From contig JAEOTW010000222.1 of NCBI GenBank assembly GCA_016839655.1, forward strand, positions 1 through 6,769: DNA of 6,769 nt. Direction: 5' to 3'. Source of the stretch: Promethearchaeota archaeon (GTDB lineage Archaea; Asgardarchaeota; Lokiarchaeia; Sigynarchaeales; SOKP01). The notes below the pieces were generated by a model. That model was not told where the DNA came from, ran no database searches, and worked only from the letters and a program-made list of their open reading frames with translations. Position 1 is the stretch's first letter. The number at the start of each line of letters is the position of its first letter. A program made the translations under genes and the position numbers. This document shows, piece by piece, positions 1 to 6,031 of the stretch.

Positions 1-148
1 AATCATTTATGAATTGAAGTGATTCTTTGAATTTAGCTTCCTCTATAAGTTTAGTTAGCTTAATTAATTCTTTAGGATCTGAATGGGAAATATAAATATC
101 ACCAACTTAGAGATTTGAAAAATTTGGATTATAACTTGCTTGGTACAA
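1..148 (-). pseudogene. Possible broken gene fragment at left edge
   Basis: Read on the minus strand, a frame from 106 down to base 1 is open and encodes 35 residues that look like real protein, beginning VGDIYISHSDPKEL and continuing with an amphipathic helix-like segment (LIEEAKFKESLQF). There is no ATG, GTG or TTG in this stretch. Directly upstream in the same frame is a TAA (107-109), and before it a further 13 codons opened by a TTG at 148 (ending NPNFSNL) that also look protein-like. The simplest reading is a gene running off the left edge whose 5' part has acquired a stop codon. A gene starting further left with chance open frame upstream is also possible. I do not recognise the family. 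Only 35 residues are available, so confidence is low. Confidence 0.28.
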
Positions 149-331
149 TTATTAAAATAAGCTATTTACTGTTTTAAATATAACGTAAAAGATGAGAAAA
201 TTAGAAAGAAACTCCTGAAAAAAAGTAAGATAAAAAAAAATTAGTTTTTATTTTTAATATTTTTGATGTATAATAACAATTAAAAAAAGATTAAAAACAA
301 ACAAAAATAAAATTATAGTAGAGGGGAATCA
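149..331. other. AT-rich intergenic leader before the plus-strand gene pair
   Basis: This stretch has no convincing coding frame. It is rich in A- and T-runs (for example A runs near 232-240 and T runs near 244-264). A TATA-like element, TTTTTAATAT at 251-260, lies about 70 bases before the first plus-strand start and could be an archaeal promoter. At this base composition such matches are expected by chance, so no TSS is proposed. A clear Shine-Dalgarno site, GAGGGG at 321-326, sits five bases before the ATG at 332 and supports that start. No stem-loop or riboswitch-like structure was recognised. Confidence 0.4.
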
Positions 332-991
332 ATGGAAAATGTAGAGAACTATATCTTATGTTATAATGATTATAAAAAAGGTAATTATAAATATGGAACT
401 GTGACTTCTATTGAGGATATTAAAAACGCAATAAAAAAAGAAAAGAGATTTGTGTTTACAAAGGGAGGAGCAAAAATTGAAATTATCATTAGCTTAATCA
501 CAATCTCTATAGGATTAGTAATTACTTTTGGTCTATATGCCTTTTTTGGACATCTTTTCACTTATAGTTTTTATAGTTTTTTGATAAGTCTTTTGCCTGT
601 TTTTGTCTTTGGACTATGTGGCTTTAGATTTTTAATTCCAGGATTATTTAAGCTTCGATCAAACTTTATAATTCTTGGCACTGAAGGAATAGTCTATAAA
701 TTGTTGAGAGGAGATGTTAAAAATTTTAATTAGAATGATATTAGTAAGGATATCGTGGAAGAAACTATAGAGATTTCAAGAACTAGTCATTCAATTCACT
801 TTAAAGAAATATATCTTTCAATGCCAAATGGAGACCTTTTAAAAAGTGGAAATTATACTTCAAAAGAATTCCCAAGGAGCATTACGGGAAGACAAAGGAG
901 TACACTTCTCTTTTCCACAATTTTATATTATTATAACTACTTTAAATTAGGATTATTAGAACCATCAAAAGGAGAATTATATGGAGAATAA
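332..991 (+). pseudogene. Small two-TM membrane protein interrupted by in-frame TAG
   Basis: The reading frame starts at ATG 332 behind a good Shine-Dalgarno site and runs 220 codons to TAA at 989-991, with one in-frame amber codon at 731-733 (codon 134). Before the TAG there is a short charged N-terminus, two hydrophobic segments (about residues 50-76 and 82-106), and a strand-rich start FIILGTEGIVYKLL. After the TAG the frame continues with NDISKDIVEETIEIS and a domain ending in YTSKEF and a basic helix. The gene immediately downstream is an uninterrupted paralog: both share the Y..YKK...Y.YG N-terminus, paired TM segments, FIILG..G..Y, and Y.SKEF. The best alignment puts the TAG opposite Trp121 (TGG) of the paralog. 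A GTG at 755 preceded by AAGGA (746-750) could restart translation of the C-terminal 78 residues. The gene is annotated as a nonsense-interrupted gene. Sequencing error, recent pseudogenisation and TAG readthrough are all open. The soluble part resembles a bacterial-type PH-like domain only weakly, and the function is unknown. Confidence 0.65.
731..733 (+). other. In-frame amber codon splitting the first membrane-protein gene
   Basis: The TAG is in the same frame as the ATG at 332 and as the open frame that continues to 991. It is the only interruption, and no frameshift is needed. The intact downstream paralog reads LWKDV at the aligned place, against N-stop-NDI here, which suggests a TGG to TAG change. 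The downstream gene overlaps the end of this frame by 11 bp. Confidence 0.7.
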
Positions 992-1577
992 TATTTTAGA
1001 AGAATTGGAAGAAGCTTACAAAAGTTATAAAAAAAGCGAATATACATTTGGCAAATATGGGACAGGAGAACAAATTGAGAAAGCATATTTGGAAGGAAAA
1101 ATATTTGTACTAAAGGCTAGTAAAAAGATTTTTATCACTTTTATAGCATTGTTAGTTCCCTTTATTTTTCCTTTTACTATACCGGAGGGTTTTGTCATTA
1201 TTTTAATTTCAGTCTTACTCGCAGATTCTATTATTGGAATATTGTTAATCATTTTATGTATTACTCAAATAAGGCCGTTTATTATTCTTGGGCCGTCAGG
1301 GTTCTATTATCAAAAGGTTGTTAAAAAGGGATTTTTTTTATGGAAGGATGTAACTCTTACTCAAGCAAGTATCCATACAACTAAGGGAGGAGGCATAGGA
1401 AGATACAGAAGACCCTCTGTAACAACAGGTCGAGTGGTAATCAAAATCCCTAATAAACATCAATTGACTTTTGATTCAGCACGTTATGGAAGTAAAGAAT
1501 TTGTAAGAAAAGTCAAACGAATGATGTTTATACGCCTTTTCGAAATTTATTATAAACTCGCTAATAAAAAGATTTGA
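981..1577 (+). CDS. Small two-TM membrane protein with C-terminal PH-like domain (hypothetical)
   Basis: This is a 198-residue protein that I do not recognise by name. It has a charged cytoplasmic-looking N-terminus (residues 1-47), two hydrophobic segments (about 48-66 and 70-95), then a soluble part beginning RPFIILGPSGFYY and reaching LWKDV (119-123). It then has a Gly/Arg-rich loop (GGGIGRYRR, 136-144), a strand VVIKIP, and a basic C-terminal helix (SKEFVRKVKR onward). The pattern of two TMs followed by an 'iiLgp.Giyy ... W.D' start resembles bacterial-type PH-like membrane proteins, but this is a pattern impression, not a family assignment. The ATG has an excellent Shine-Dalgarno site (AAAGGAG at 968-974, six-base spacing) inside the upstream frame, and the 11-bp overlap suggests translational coupling. 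It is an intact tandem paralog of the interrupted gene at 332-991. The stop is TGA. Confidence 0.8.
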   Translation: MENNILEELEEAYKSYKKSEYTFGKYGTGEQIEKAYLEGKIFVLKASKKIFITFIALLVPFIFPFTIPEGFVIILISVLLADSIIGILLIILCITQIRPFIILGPSGFYYQKVVKKGFFLWKDVTLTQASIHTTKGGGIGRYRRPSVTTGRVVIKIPNKHQLTFDSARYGSKEFVRKVKRMMFIRLFEIYYKLANKKI

Positions 1578-1588
1578 AAATATAGGAT

Positions 1589-1610
1589 AAAAAAAAGTAA
1601 AGTTAAAAAA
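1589..1610 (-). terminator. U-tract terminator after tusA
   Basis: In the 34-bp convergent gap, the minus strand reads T6 (1610-1605) and, nine bases later, T8 (1596-1589), right after the tusA stop codon. There is no stem-loop. Oligo-T tracts of this kind are known to be sufficient for archaeal RNA polymerase termination, so this is the probable end of the minus-strand operon. In the plus direction only short T runs (1611-1618) follow the membrane-protein gene. Confidence 0.5.
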
Positions 1611-1611
1611 T

Positions 1612-1848
1612 TTATTTTACAGCTTCAAAATACATATACCATTGCTCATCGTCATCAATAAATTCTGTTCCTAAATGCTTGTGTTTAGTTTTTGCTAAAT
1701 CACGCGGAACAGATTCACTGGCAGGTTTGTAGTCTGTTATCACTTTTAAAACAGTTCCAGGCCTCATTTTCATAAGTTGTTTTTTGGTTTTTAAAGCTGG
1801 AACAGGGCATACTAACCCGCAGACATTTAATTCCATATCATATTTCAT
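1612..1848 (-). CDS. tusA: TusA-family sulfur carrier protein
   Basis: This is a 78-residue protein of the TusA/SirA/YedF family. The diagnostic motif is present as CGLVCPVP (residues 10-17): Cys14 of the C-P-x-P motif is the sulfur-carrying cysteine in this family, and an extra Cys10 lies four residues before it. The rest follows the family pattern of a helix (LKTKKQLMKM) and strand with a small domain (GTVLKVITDY...PRDLAKTKHKHLG). TusA proteins are small cytoplasmic persulfide carriers that serve tRNA thiolation, molybdenum-cofactor sulfuration or, in sulfur-metabolising organisms, Hdr-like and Dsr systems. The start chosen is ATG 1848, because AAGGAG (1858-1863) precedes it and the family motif begins at the normal distance. 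A longer frame to 1914 would overlap the upstream gene and add an atypical leader. It is the last gene of the operon, 34 bp after the flavoprotein gene. Which sulfur pathway it serves cannot be told from the sequence. Confidence 0.92.
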   Translation of the reverse strand: MKYDMELNVCGLVCPVPALKTKKQLMKMRPGTVLKVITDYKPASESVPRDLAKTKHKHLGTEFIDDDEQWYMYFEAVK

Positions 1849-1857
1849 ATTCTTTAT

Positions 1858-1863
1858 CTCCTT
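1858..1863 (-). promoter_or_regulatory. Shine-Dalgarno site fixing the tusA start
   Basis: AAGGAG on the minus strand lies nine bases before the ATG at 1846-1848. It decides between this start and the longer in-frame start at 1914, which lies inside the upstream gene. Confidence 0.7.
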
Positions 1864-1882
1864 GATTTTTTTAAATAAAATT

Positions 1883-4351
1883 TTAATCACAAATAATTGA
1901 AAATACTGGTTCATCCATATCAGGTTCAGCTTTCATCTCAAGTTCCATTAATTGAACTAAACGTAAAGCTTCATATCTTACTTTCTTTGTTTCAAGTCCA
2001 ATATTTCTTGAAATATCCGATATAGTACTTGAACCTTGGAGGTTTATGTAATCTAATACTTGTTGCCTTGGTGTTTTCTCGAAATTCATTAATTCACGTT
2101 TTGATTTTAGGTTAATCGCATTTTTTAATTCCTCTTCATCCACTTCTCCTTGTTCGAATAAGCCTTTTTCAATTGATTTCTCAACAAGCTCCTTACCTCG
2201 TTCGGTCCAGACTACCACTGTAGTATAACCATTTTTGGAGCCTACTTCGCCCGCAGTAAGATCAGAATATATTGCAGGGAAATCTTGACAGTGAGTACAG
2301 AAATGATTGCAACTTAAACATCTTCTTGCTTCTTGTAGAGCCATATCTTCATTGAACATTTTATCAATTTCTTCAAAACTCCAGCTTATTTCTTCGGTTG
2401 CATCTTCTAAAGTCTCTGGTTTTAATGAGTAATCTTTAGGTGGTTTCTTAGGTCCAGTGAAAAATGAATTCTCTATCTTAAATCTTTCTTCCATAAGGCT
2501 TTCTCCTTTCAAATATCTGTCAATCGAAAATGCTGCTTCCTTTCCATGAGCAATTGCAGCAATCGCTACAGCTTTTGAATTGTTGATAATATCTCCACCA
2601 GCAAAAACTCCAGGAATATTAGTTTCAAATGTAATTTCGTTTACTTTGATTCTATTTCGTTCTTTTTCTAATTTACTATTTGTTGCAGCGTCTATCTGTT
2701 CGAAATCTACTGCCTGACCAACTGCGATTACAATTGAATCAACAGGTATCTCGTAATCTGAACCCTCAATTTTATTTAATGATCTTCTTCCATTTTTATC
2801 AGGATTGCCCCATTCTATATTATAACAATTTAAAACTAATTTATTCTCTTTATTCTGAGATATTTTTAAGGTTGAAGTCTTGAAGTGATATTCCATAAAT
2901 TCCCTTTCATTTTCAGGAATATCTCTTAGCACAAGTTCAAGTTGTTCTTCTGACATAATATCAACAAGATGAACTTTCTCAGCACCTAATCTAAGTGCTG
3001 TTTGAGCAACATCAATCGCAACTGCTCCCCCTCCAATTATACCTAAAGTTTTACCCTTATACTCGTCTTCATTCTCCCAGTATCGATATTTCCTATCCAT
3101 GAGAAAACTAATCGCTACATGAACATTTGGTAGATCTTCTCCTTCTAAGTGTAAAGTACGAGGTTTATATTGACCAGTTGCAATAAAAGTAGCTTCAAAT
3201 CCATCATTCTTCAAATCATCAATAGTCATTTCAGGTCCTAATGGCTTATTAAGAATTACTTCAACACCAGAGTCTACTATCCTACCTACATCATAGTCTA
3301 ATACATAATTAGGTAATCTAAACTGAGGTACACCGAATCTTAGCATCCCTCCCGTTTGATCTGTTTTTTCGAATATAGTAGGAGCATATCCCATTCTTCT
3401 TAAGAAATAAGCCGCAGTTAATCCCGCTGGTCCAGATCCAATTATAGCTACTTTTTTAGCATTTTTAGCCAATTTACCCTTAGATTTTGAAGTGTTTTTA
3501 GCCTTTTCAATTTCCCATTCAGTGACAAATTTCTTTAATTCTCGAATTGCAACAGGGTGGTCATCTCCAATTAAAGTGCATCCATGTTCACATTCATTTG
3601 TACAAATTCTTCCACATATAGATGGAAGTGGATTACTTTCTCTAATTAAATCTACAGCATCTTGATATTTTCCTTGACGTATTAAAGAAATATATCCTTG
3701 AGCATTAACTCCAGAAGGACAACCATTACAACATGGAGAACACACTAAACCCTTATCAGTTTGAGCAGTTCTCATTTGAGAACTACAAAATAAACCAATT
3801 TTTAAAATCTCTCTGTTCATTTCTTCTTCAATCTCAGCAGCACCGCGCATTTCACAGGGAACACCAACAATTCCAATTGGATCAAAGGTTTTGCCAGTAA
3901 GTTCTACTAATCGTTGTAGGACACCAGATCTGCCATAAATTACTCCCGCTTTTTGAACTACTTCATCTGGATCTGAAACAATATCAGCAGTTGGTTTTTC
4001 ATCATCTTCTTGAACCATTATGATTTCCTTTAGTGTCTCATTTTCTAGTAATTCTTTGGCGAGTGTTGTCACAAAGCCGCCATTCGAAGCTTTCGCTAAA
4101 ATTTCAGGATCTTTGCTTCTCAATGAATAAACAGCGATGGGTTGTTTCTCTTCAAATTTCTTTTGAATTACTTGAGGGCAGTTCTGATAACATTTTCCAC
4201 AATCTTGCCCATCTCTCTCTAAAATACAATAATCTTTCAAGGTTGGACGTCTTACTTCCATTACAATATGCTTACACGAGCCAGCACATAATCCACATCC
4301 TTGACAAAGCCCTTCATCTACAATTTCTTCTCTTAATAATTCAAAACTCAT
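1883..4351 (-). CDS. FrhB-type iron-sulfur flavoprotein with inserted GltD/NfnB-like NAD(P)H:FAD module and winged-helix-like tail
   Basis: The protein has 822 residues. In order: two ferredoxin-type Cys groups (C16, C19, C22, C26, and C42, C51, C54, C58); an FrhB/FdhB N-terminal domain (about 71-155, with ASNGGFVTTL); and the start of the FrhB C-terminal domain (GVPCEMRG 163-170, GLFCS 186-190). From about 200 it becomes a full GltD/NfnB-like oxidoreductase. This has Fe-S cysteines C204-C211 and C246-C258, an FAD motif GSGPAG (305-310), GGMLRFGVPQFRLP, an NAD(P)H motif GGGAVAID (440-447), and GVFAGGD (581-587). After four cysteines (C678, C681, C685, C688) the sequence returns to FrhB type (DLTAGEVGSKNGYTTVVVWTE, in part 697-717). 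Residues about 760-820 look like a winged helix. Relatives transfer electrons between NAD(P)H, FAD and Fe-S clusters, and FrhB uses F420. The gene starts 2 bp after the mvhG-like gene, with GAGGG six bases upstream. It is probably the donor/acceptor module of the HdrA complex. F420 binding is doubtful because the FrhB domain is interrupted. Confidence 0.88.
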   Translation of the reverse strand: MSFELLREEIVDEGLCQGCGLCAGSCKHIVMEVRRPTLKDYCILERDGQDCGKCYQNCPQVIQKKFEEKQPIAVYSLRSKDPEILAKASNGGFVTTLAKELLENETLKEIIMVQEDDEKPTADIVSDPDEVVQKAGVIYGRSGVLQRLVELTGKTFDPIGIVGVPCEMRGAAEIEEEMNREILKIGLFCSSQMRTAQTDKGLVCSPCCNGCPSGVNAQGYISLIRQGKYQDAVDLIRESNPLPSICGRICTNECEHGCTLIGDDHPVAIRELKKFVTEWEIEKAKNTSKSKGKLAKNAKKVAIIGSGPAGLTAAYFLRRMGYAPTIFEKTDQTGGMLRFGVPQFRLPNYVLDYDVGRIVDSGVEVILNKPLGPEMTIDDLKNDGFEATFIATGQYKPRTLHLEGEDLPNVHVAISFLMDRKYRYWENEDEYKGKTLGIIGGGAVAIDVAQTALRLGAEKVHLVDIMSEEQLELVLRDIPENEREFMEYHFKTSTLKISQNKENKLVLNCYNIEWGNPDKNGRRSLNKIEGSDYEIPVDSIVIAVGQAVDFEQIDAATNSKLEKERNRIKVNEITFETNIPGVFAGGDIINNSKAVAIAAIAHGKEAAFSIDRYLKGESLMEERFKIENSFFTGPKKPPKDYSLKPETLEDATEEISWSFEEIDKMFNEDMALQEARRCLSCNHFCTHCQDFPAIYSDLTAGEVGSKNGYTTVVVWTERGKELVEKSIEKGLFEQGEVDEEELKNAINLKSKRELMNFEKTPRQQVLDYINLQGSSTISDISRNIGLETKKVRYEALRLVQLMELEMKAEPDMDEPVFSIICD

Positions 4352-4353
4352 CT

Positions 4354-5589
4354 TTATCCCTCTTTAATTTTAATTTCTTTTACAATACCAATCGGATCGA
4401 TTGTAAATTCAACTGAACCATTCCTATAGGTTCCTTCTACCACATCAAAAACGTGGGCTTTATACTCTTTAAATTTATCATTATCCTCAATTTGAGACTT
4501 GAAACCACCAAAAAACACATTTGAGAGGTTCATGTTTCCCGCAATTTTTCTTATTTCGTCTGTAACTTTCCGATATTGCTTTGCATCTTCTTCTTTCACT
4601 GCATTTTGCAACTCTTTTTCTAATTCACGTAATTTTTTCCTAATTTTCTGAGCCACTTCGCTTACTTCAATTTCATTTGCTTTTTCATAGCTTTCAATTA
4701 TCTTAAGGGTTAATGAAATCCATCTGTCTCCTCCTAATAATCCAGAAATTAAAGGTAATTCTTCGAGTAATCTTCCTGTGAACACATTCTCAATTAAACT
4801 CCCTGTAGATGGAATCCTTCCATTAGGTAACCCTGAAGTTGGTAAAGTAAATCTAAAAAAATTCCCTACAATATCAGGTAAACTACGAGTAACATCATCT
4901 TCAGGATCTGCTAATTTATCAGTTGCTCCTTTTTCAGAGTGTTCAGTCGCTACTTCAATATTACCCATTAAAGTACCAAACATTCCTAACATTCTAATAC
5001 CAGAACGATCAACAGAAGGCTTACATCCTCTACATGGTGTATTATAATCTATACATCTTTCTTTACATTCTTTGGCTATGAATCCATTACATAGGAATCC
5101 AAGATCATTAAAACACGTCTGCTTTTCAGTTATTTCTATTTGACGATGTACCTCATCTAAATAATCACATGTTCTTTTTCTCTCACATACTTCACACAAA
5201 TTTTTCAATTGTGGTTTTTCTAATCCATCAATAGAGGTTATTAATTCTTCAATCTCTCCAAGACATCCATAAATTTCAATTGAATCATTAATTAACCTTT
5301 TTATTGGAGAAACTTCATGACTATTTTGATTAGCAAGAGCGAATACTCCTCCAGTTGTCGTACAATTTCCATAGGCTAAAACTCGATCTGAATTTTGTTT
5401 TATTTTCTTTAGAATTTGTTTATCATCTGGTAATAAATATCCCGTAATTACAGCAACATCAGTTTTTTCTTCTTTCCAAGATTTTGGATTTGAAATCAAT
5501 TCTACTGAATACTTTAGGTTCTCTTTTAAGAGTATAGTCTCATTAAAGCATTTATTACATCCATTAAATTGAAAAATTCTAACATCCAT
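4354..5589 (-). CDS. mvhG: MvhG-like [NiFe]-hydrogenase small-subunit family protein with long C-terminal extension
   Basis: The protein has 411 residues. The proximal [4Fe-4S] cluster ligands of hydrogenase small subunits are visible as GCNKC (C11, C14), GNC (C76) and YGC (C109). Further Cys groups follow: C132, C135, C141, then C159, C167, C175, C179, C186 and C189, ending in PCRGC. That ending matches the medial/distal cluster region of F420-non-reducing hydrogenase MvhG. FFRFTLPTSG (244-253) resembles the family's usual C-terminal part. MvhG proteins are about 300 residues. This one adds roughly 150: a hydrophobic stretch (LLEELPLISGLLGG), a charged helix with coiled-coil character (about 309-350), and a strand-rich end. 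In Mvh the subunit wires the NiFe large subunit to MvhD. No large-subunit gene is adjacent here. It may therefore be an electron-wire subunit only, or its partner may be encoded elsewhere. Start ATG 5589 overlaps mvhD by 11 bp, with GAGGAGGG (5601-5608) upstream. The family call is firm; hydrogenase activity is unproven. Confidence 0.85.
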   Translation of the reverse strand: MDVRIFQFNGCNKCFNETILLKENLKYSVELISNPKSWKEEKTDVAVITGYLLPDDKQILKKIKQNSDRVLAYGNCTTTGGVFALANQNSHEVSPIKRLINDSIEIYGCLGEIEELITSIDGLEKPQLKNLCEVCERKRTCDYLDEVHRQIEITEKQTCFNDLGFLCNGFIAKECKERCIDYNTPCRGCKPSVDRSGIRMLGMFGTLMGNIEVATEHSEKGATDKLADPEDDVTRSLPDIVGNFFRFTLPTSGLPNGRIPSTGSLIENVFTGRLLEELPLISGLLGGDRWISLTLKIIESYEKANEIEVSEVAQKIRKKLRELEKELQNAVKEEDAKQYRKVTDEIRKIAGNMNLSNVFFGGFKSQIEDNDKFKEYKAHVFDVVEGTYRNGSVEFTIDPIGIVKEIKIKEG

Positions 5590-6031
5590 CTTTTATCGTA
5601 CCCTCCTCTCTTATTGCATTTGCTAGTCTTTCAACCATATCTTCAAAATCTCCAACTGCGGTTTCACCCTCAGCTGCTCGTGAGGTATACTGATTAAGAA
5701 ACTGATCACTATAACCCAACTCTTTAAATAACTTTTTCATAAGTTTAATCCGGTGCATTGATAAGATGTTACCATTAAAGAAATGGCAAGCACCTAAACA
5801 GCATCCAACACATGCTACAGCATCCGCACCATTATTTAATGCATCCATGATTTGAATTGGTCCAATTTGACCAGTACATTGCACTCTCACGATTCTTATA
5901 GCTGGTTCATATGCAATTCGAGCAACTCCAGCAGTATTTGCCGAGCCTTGGCCGCATTCGTTGCACATAAAGACACAGATATTCTTAATTTTCTCAAGAA
6001 CCTCCGGTTCTATATATTCACATTCACTCAT
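5579..6031 (-). CDS. mvhD: MvhD-type [2Fe-2S] adaptor subunit (HdrA partner)
   Basis: The protein has 150 residues from the ATG at 6031, close to the family's usual length of about 140. It is cytoplasmic. MvhD/FlpD/FlxD proteins carry a [2Fe-2S] cluster and hand electrons from a hydrogenase, formate dehydrogenase or NADH dehydrogenase module to the HdrA flavin. Family landmarks are visible: FMCNECG (C23, C26; usually LCNWC), RVQCTGQIGP (C52; usually RVmCSGRvdP), GADAVACVGCCLGACHFFNGN in part (C74, C77, C78, C82), and a closing SRAAEG helix region. It lies directly after hdrA, which is the typical arrangement. Two in-frame alternatives exist. GTG 6037 has the best spacing from GGGGAGG (6044-6050), while TTG 6043 abuts that site and is too close. 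ATG was kept as the conservative choice; the difference is two residues. The stop is TAG. With the ATG start, the overlap with hdrA is 8 bp. Confidence 0.92.
   Translation of the reverse strand: MSECEYIEPEVLEKIKNICVFMCNECGQGSANTAGVARIAYEPAIRIVRVQCTGQIGPIQIMDALNNGADAVACVGCCLGACHFFNGNILSMHRIKLMKKLFKELGYSDQFLNQYTSRAAEGETAVGDFEDMVERLANAIREEGTIKDGC

Noticed and set aside
332..733. Treating 332-733 and 755-991 as two separate normal genes
   Set aside because: Both lie in the same frame with only a TAG between them, and together they align end to end with the adjacent 198-residue paralog.
1025..1252. Minus-strand open frame of 75 codons
   Set aside because: It is antisense to the TM region of the intact plus-strand membrane protein, and no ribosome-binding site was seen.
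1578..1611. Stem-loop terminator or small RNA in the convergent gap
   Set aside because: No inverted repeat was found, only A/T tracts. A U-tract terminator is enough to explain it.
1849..1914. Longer N-terminus for TusA
   Set aside because: It overlaps the upstream gene, adds a leader not usual for the family, and is outcompeted by the AAGGAG site placed correctly for ATG 1848.
2680..2883. Plus-strand open frame of 67 codons
   Set aside because: It lies wholly inside the minus-strand flavoprotein gene, whose frame carries clear family motifs. It has low-complexity composition and no Shine-Dalgarno site.
4033..4416. Plus-strand open frame of 127 codons
   Set aside because: It is antisense to the N-terminal Fe-S/FrhB region of the flavoprotein and the end of the mvhG-like gene. 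Its Leu/Ser/His-rich composition is typical of a shadow frame.
4778..5047. Plus-strand open frame of 89 codons
   Set aside because: It is antisense to the conserved Cys-rich part of the mvhG-like gene and has no recognisable motif.
4354..5589. Calling the gene a functional hydrogenase or complex I NuoB subunit
   Set aside because: No large-subunit gene is present in the window, so activity cannot be claimed. The CxxC proximal motif and the extra Cys-rich region match MvhG, not NuoB.
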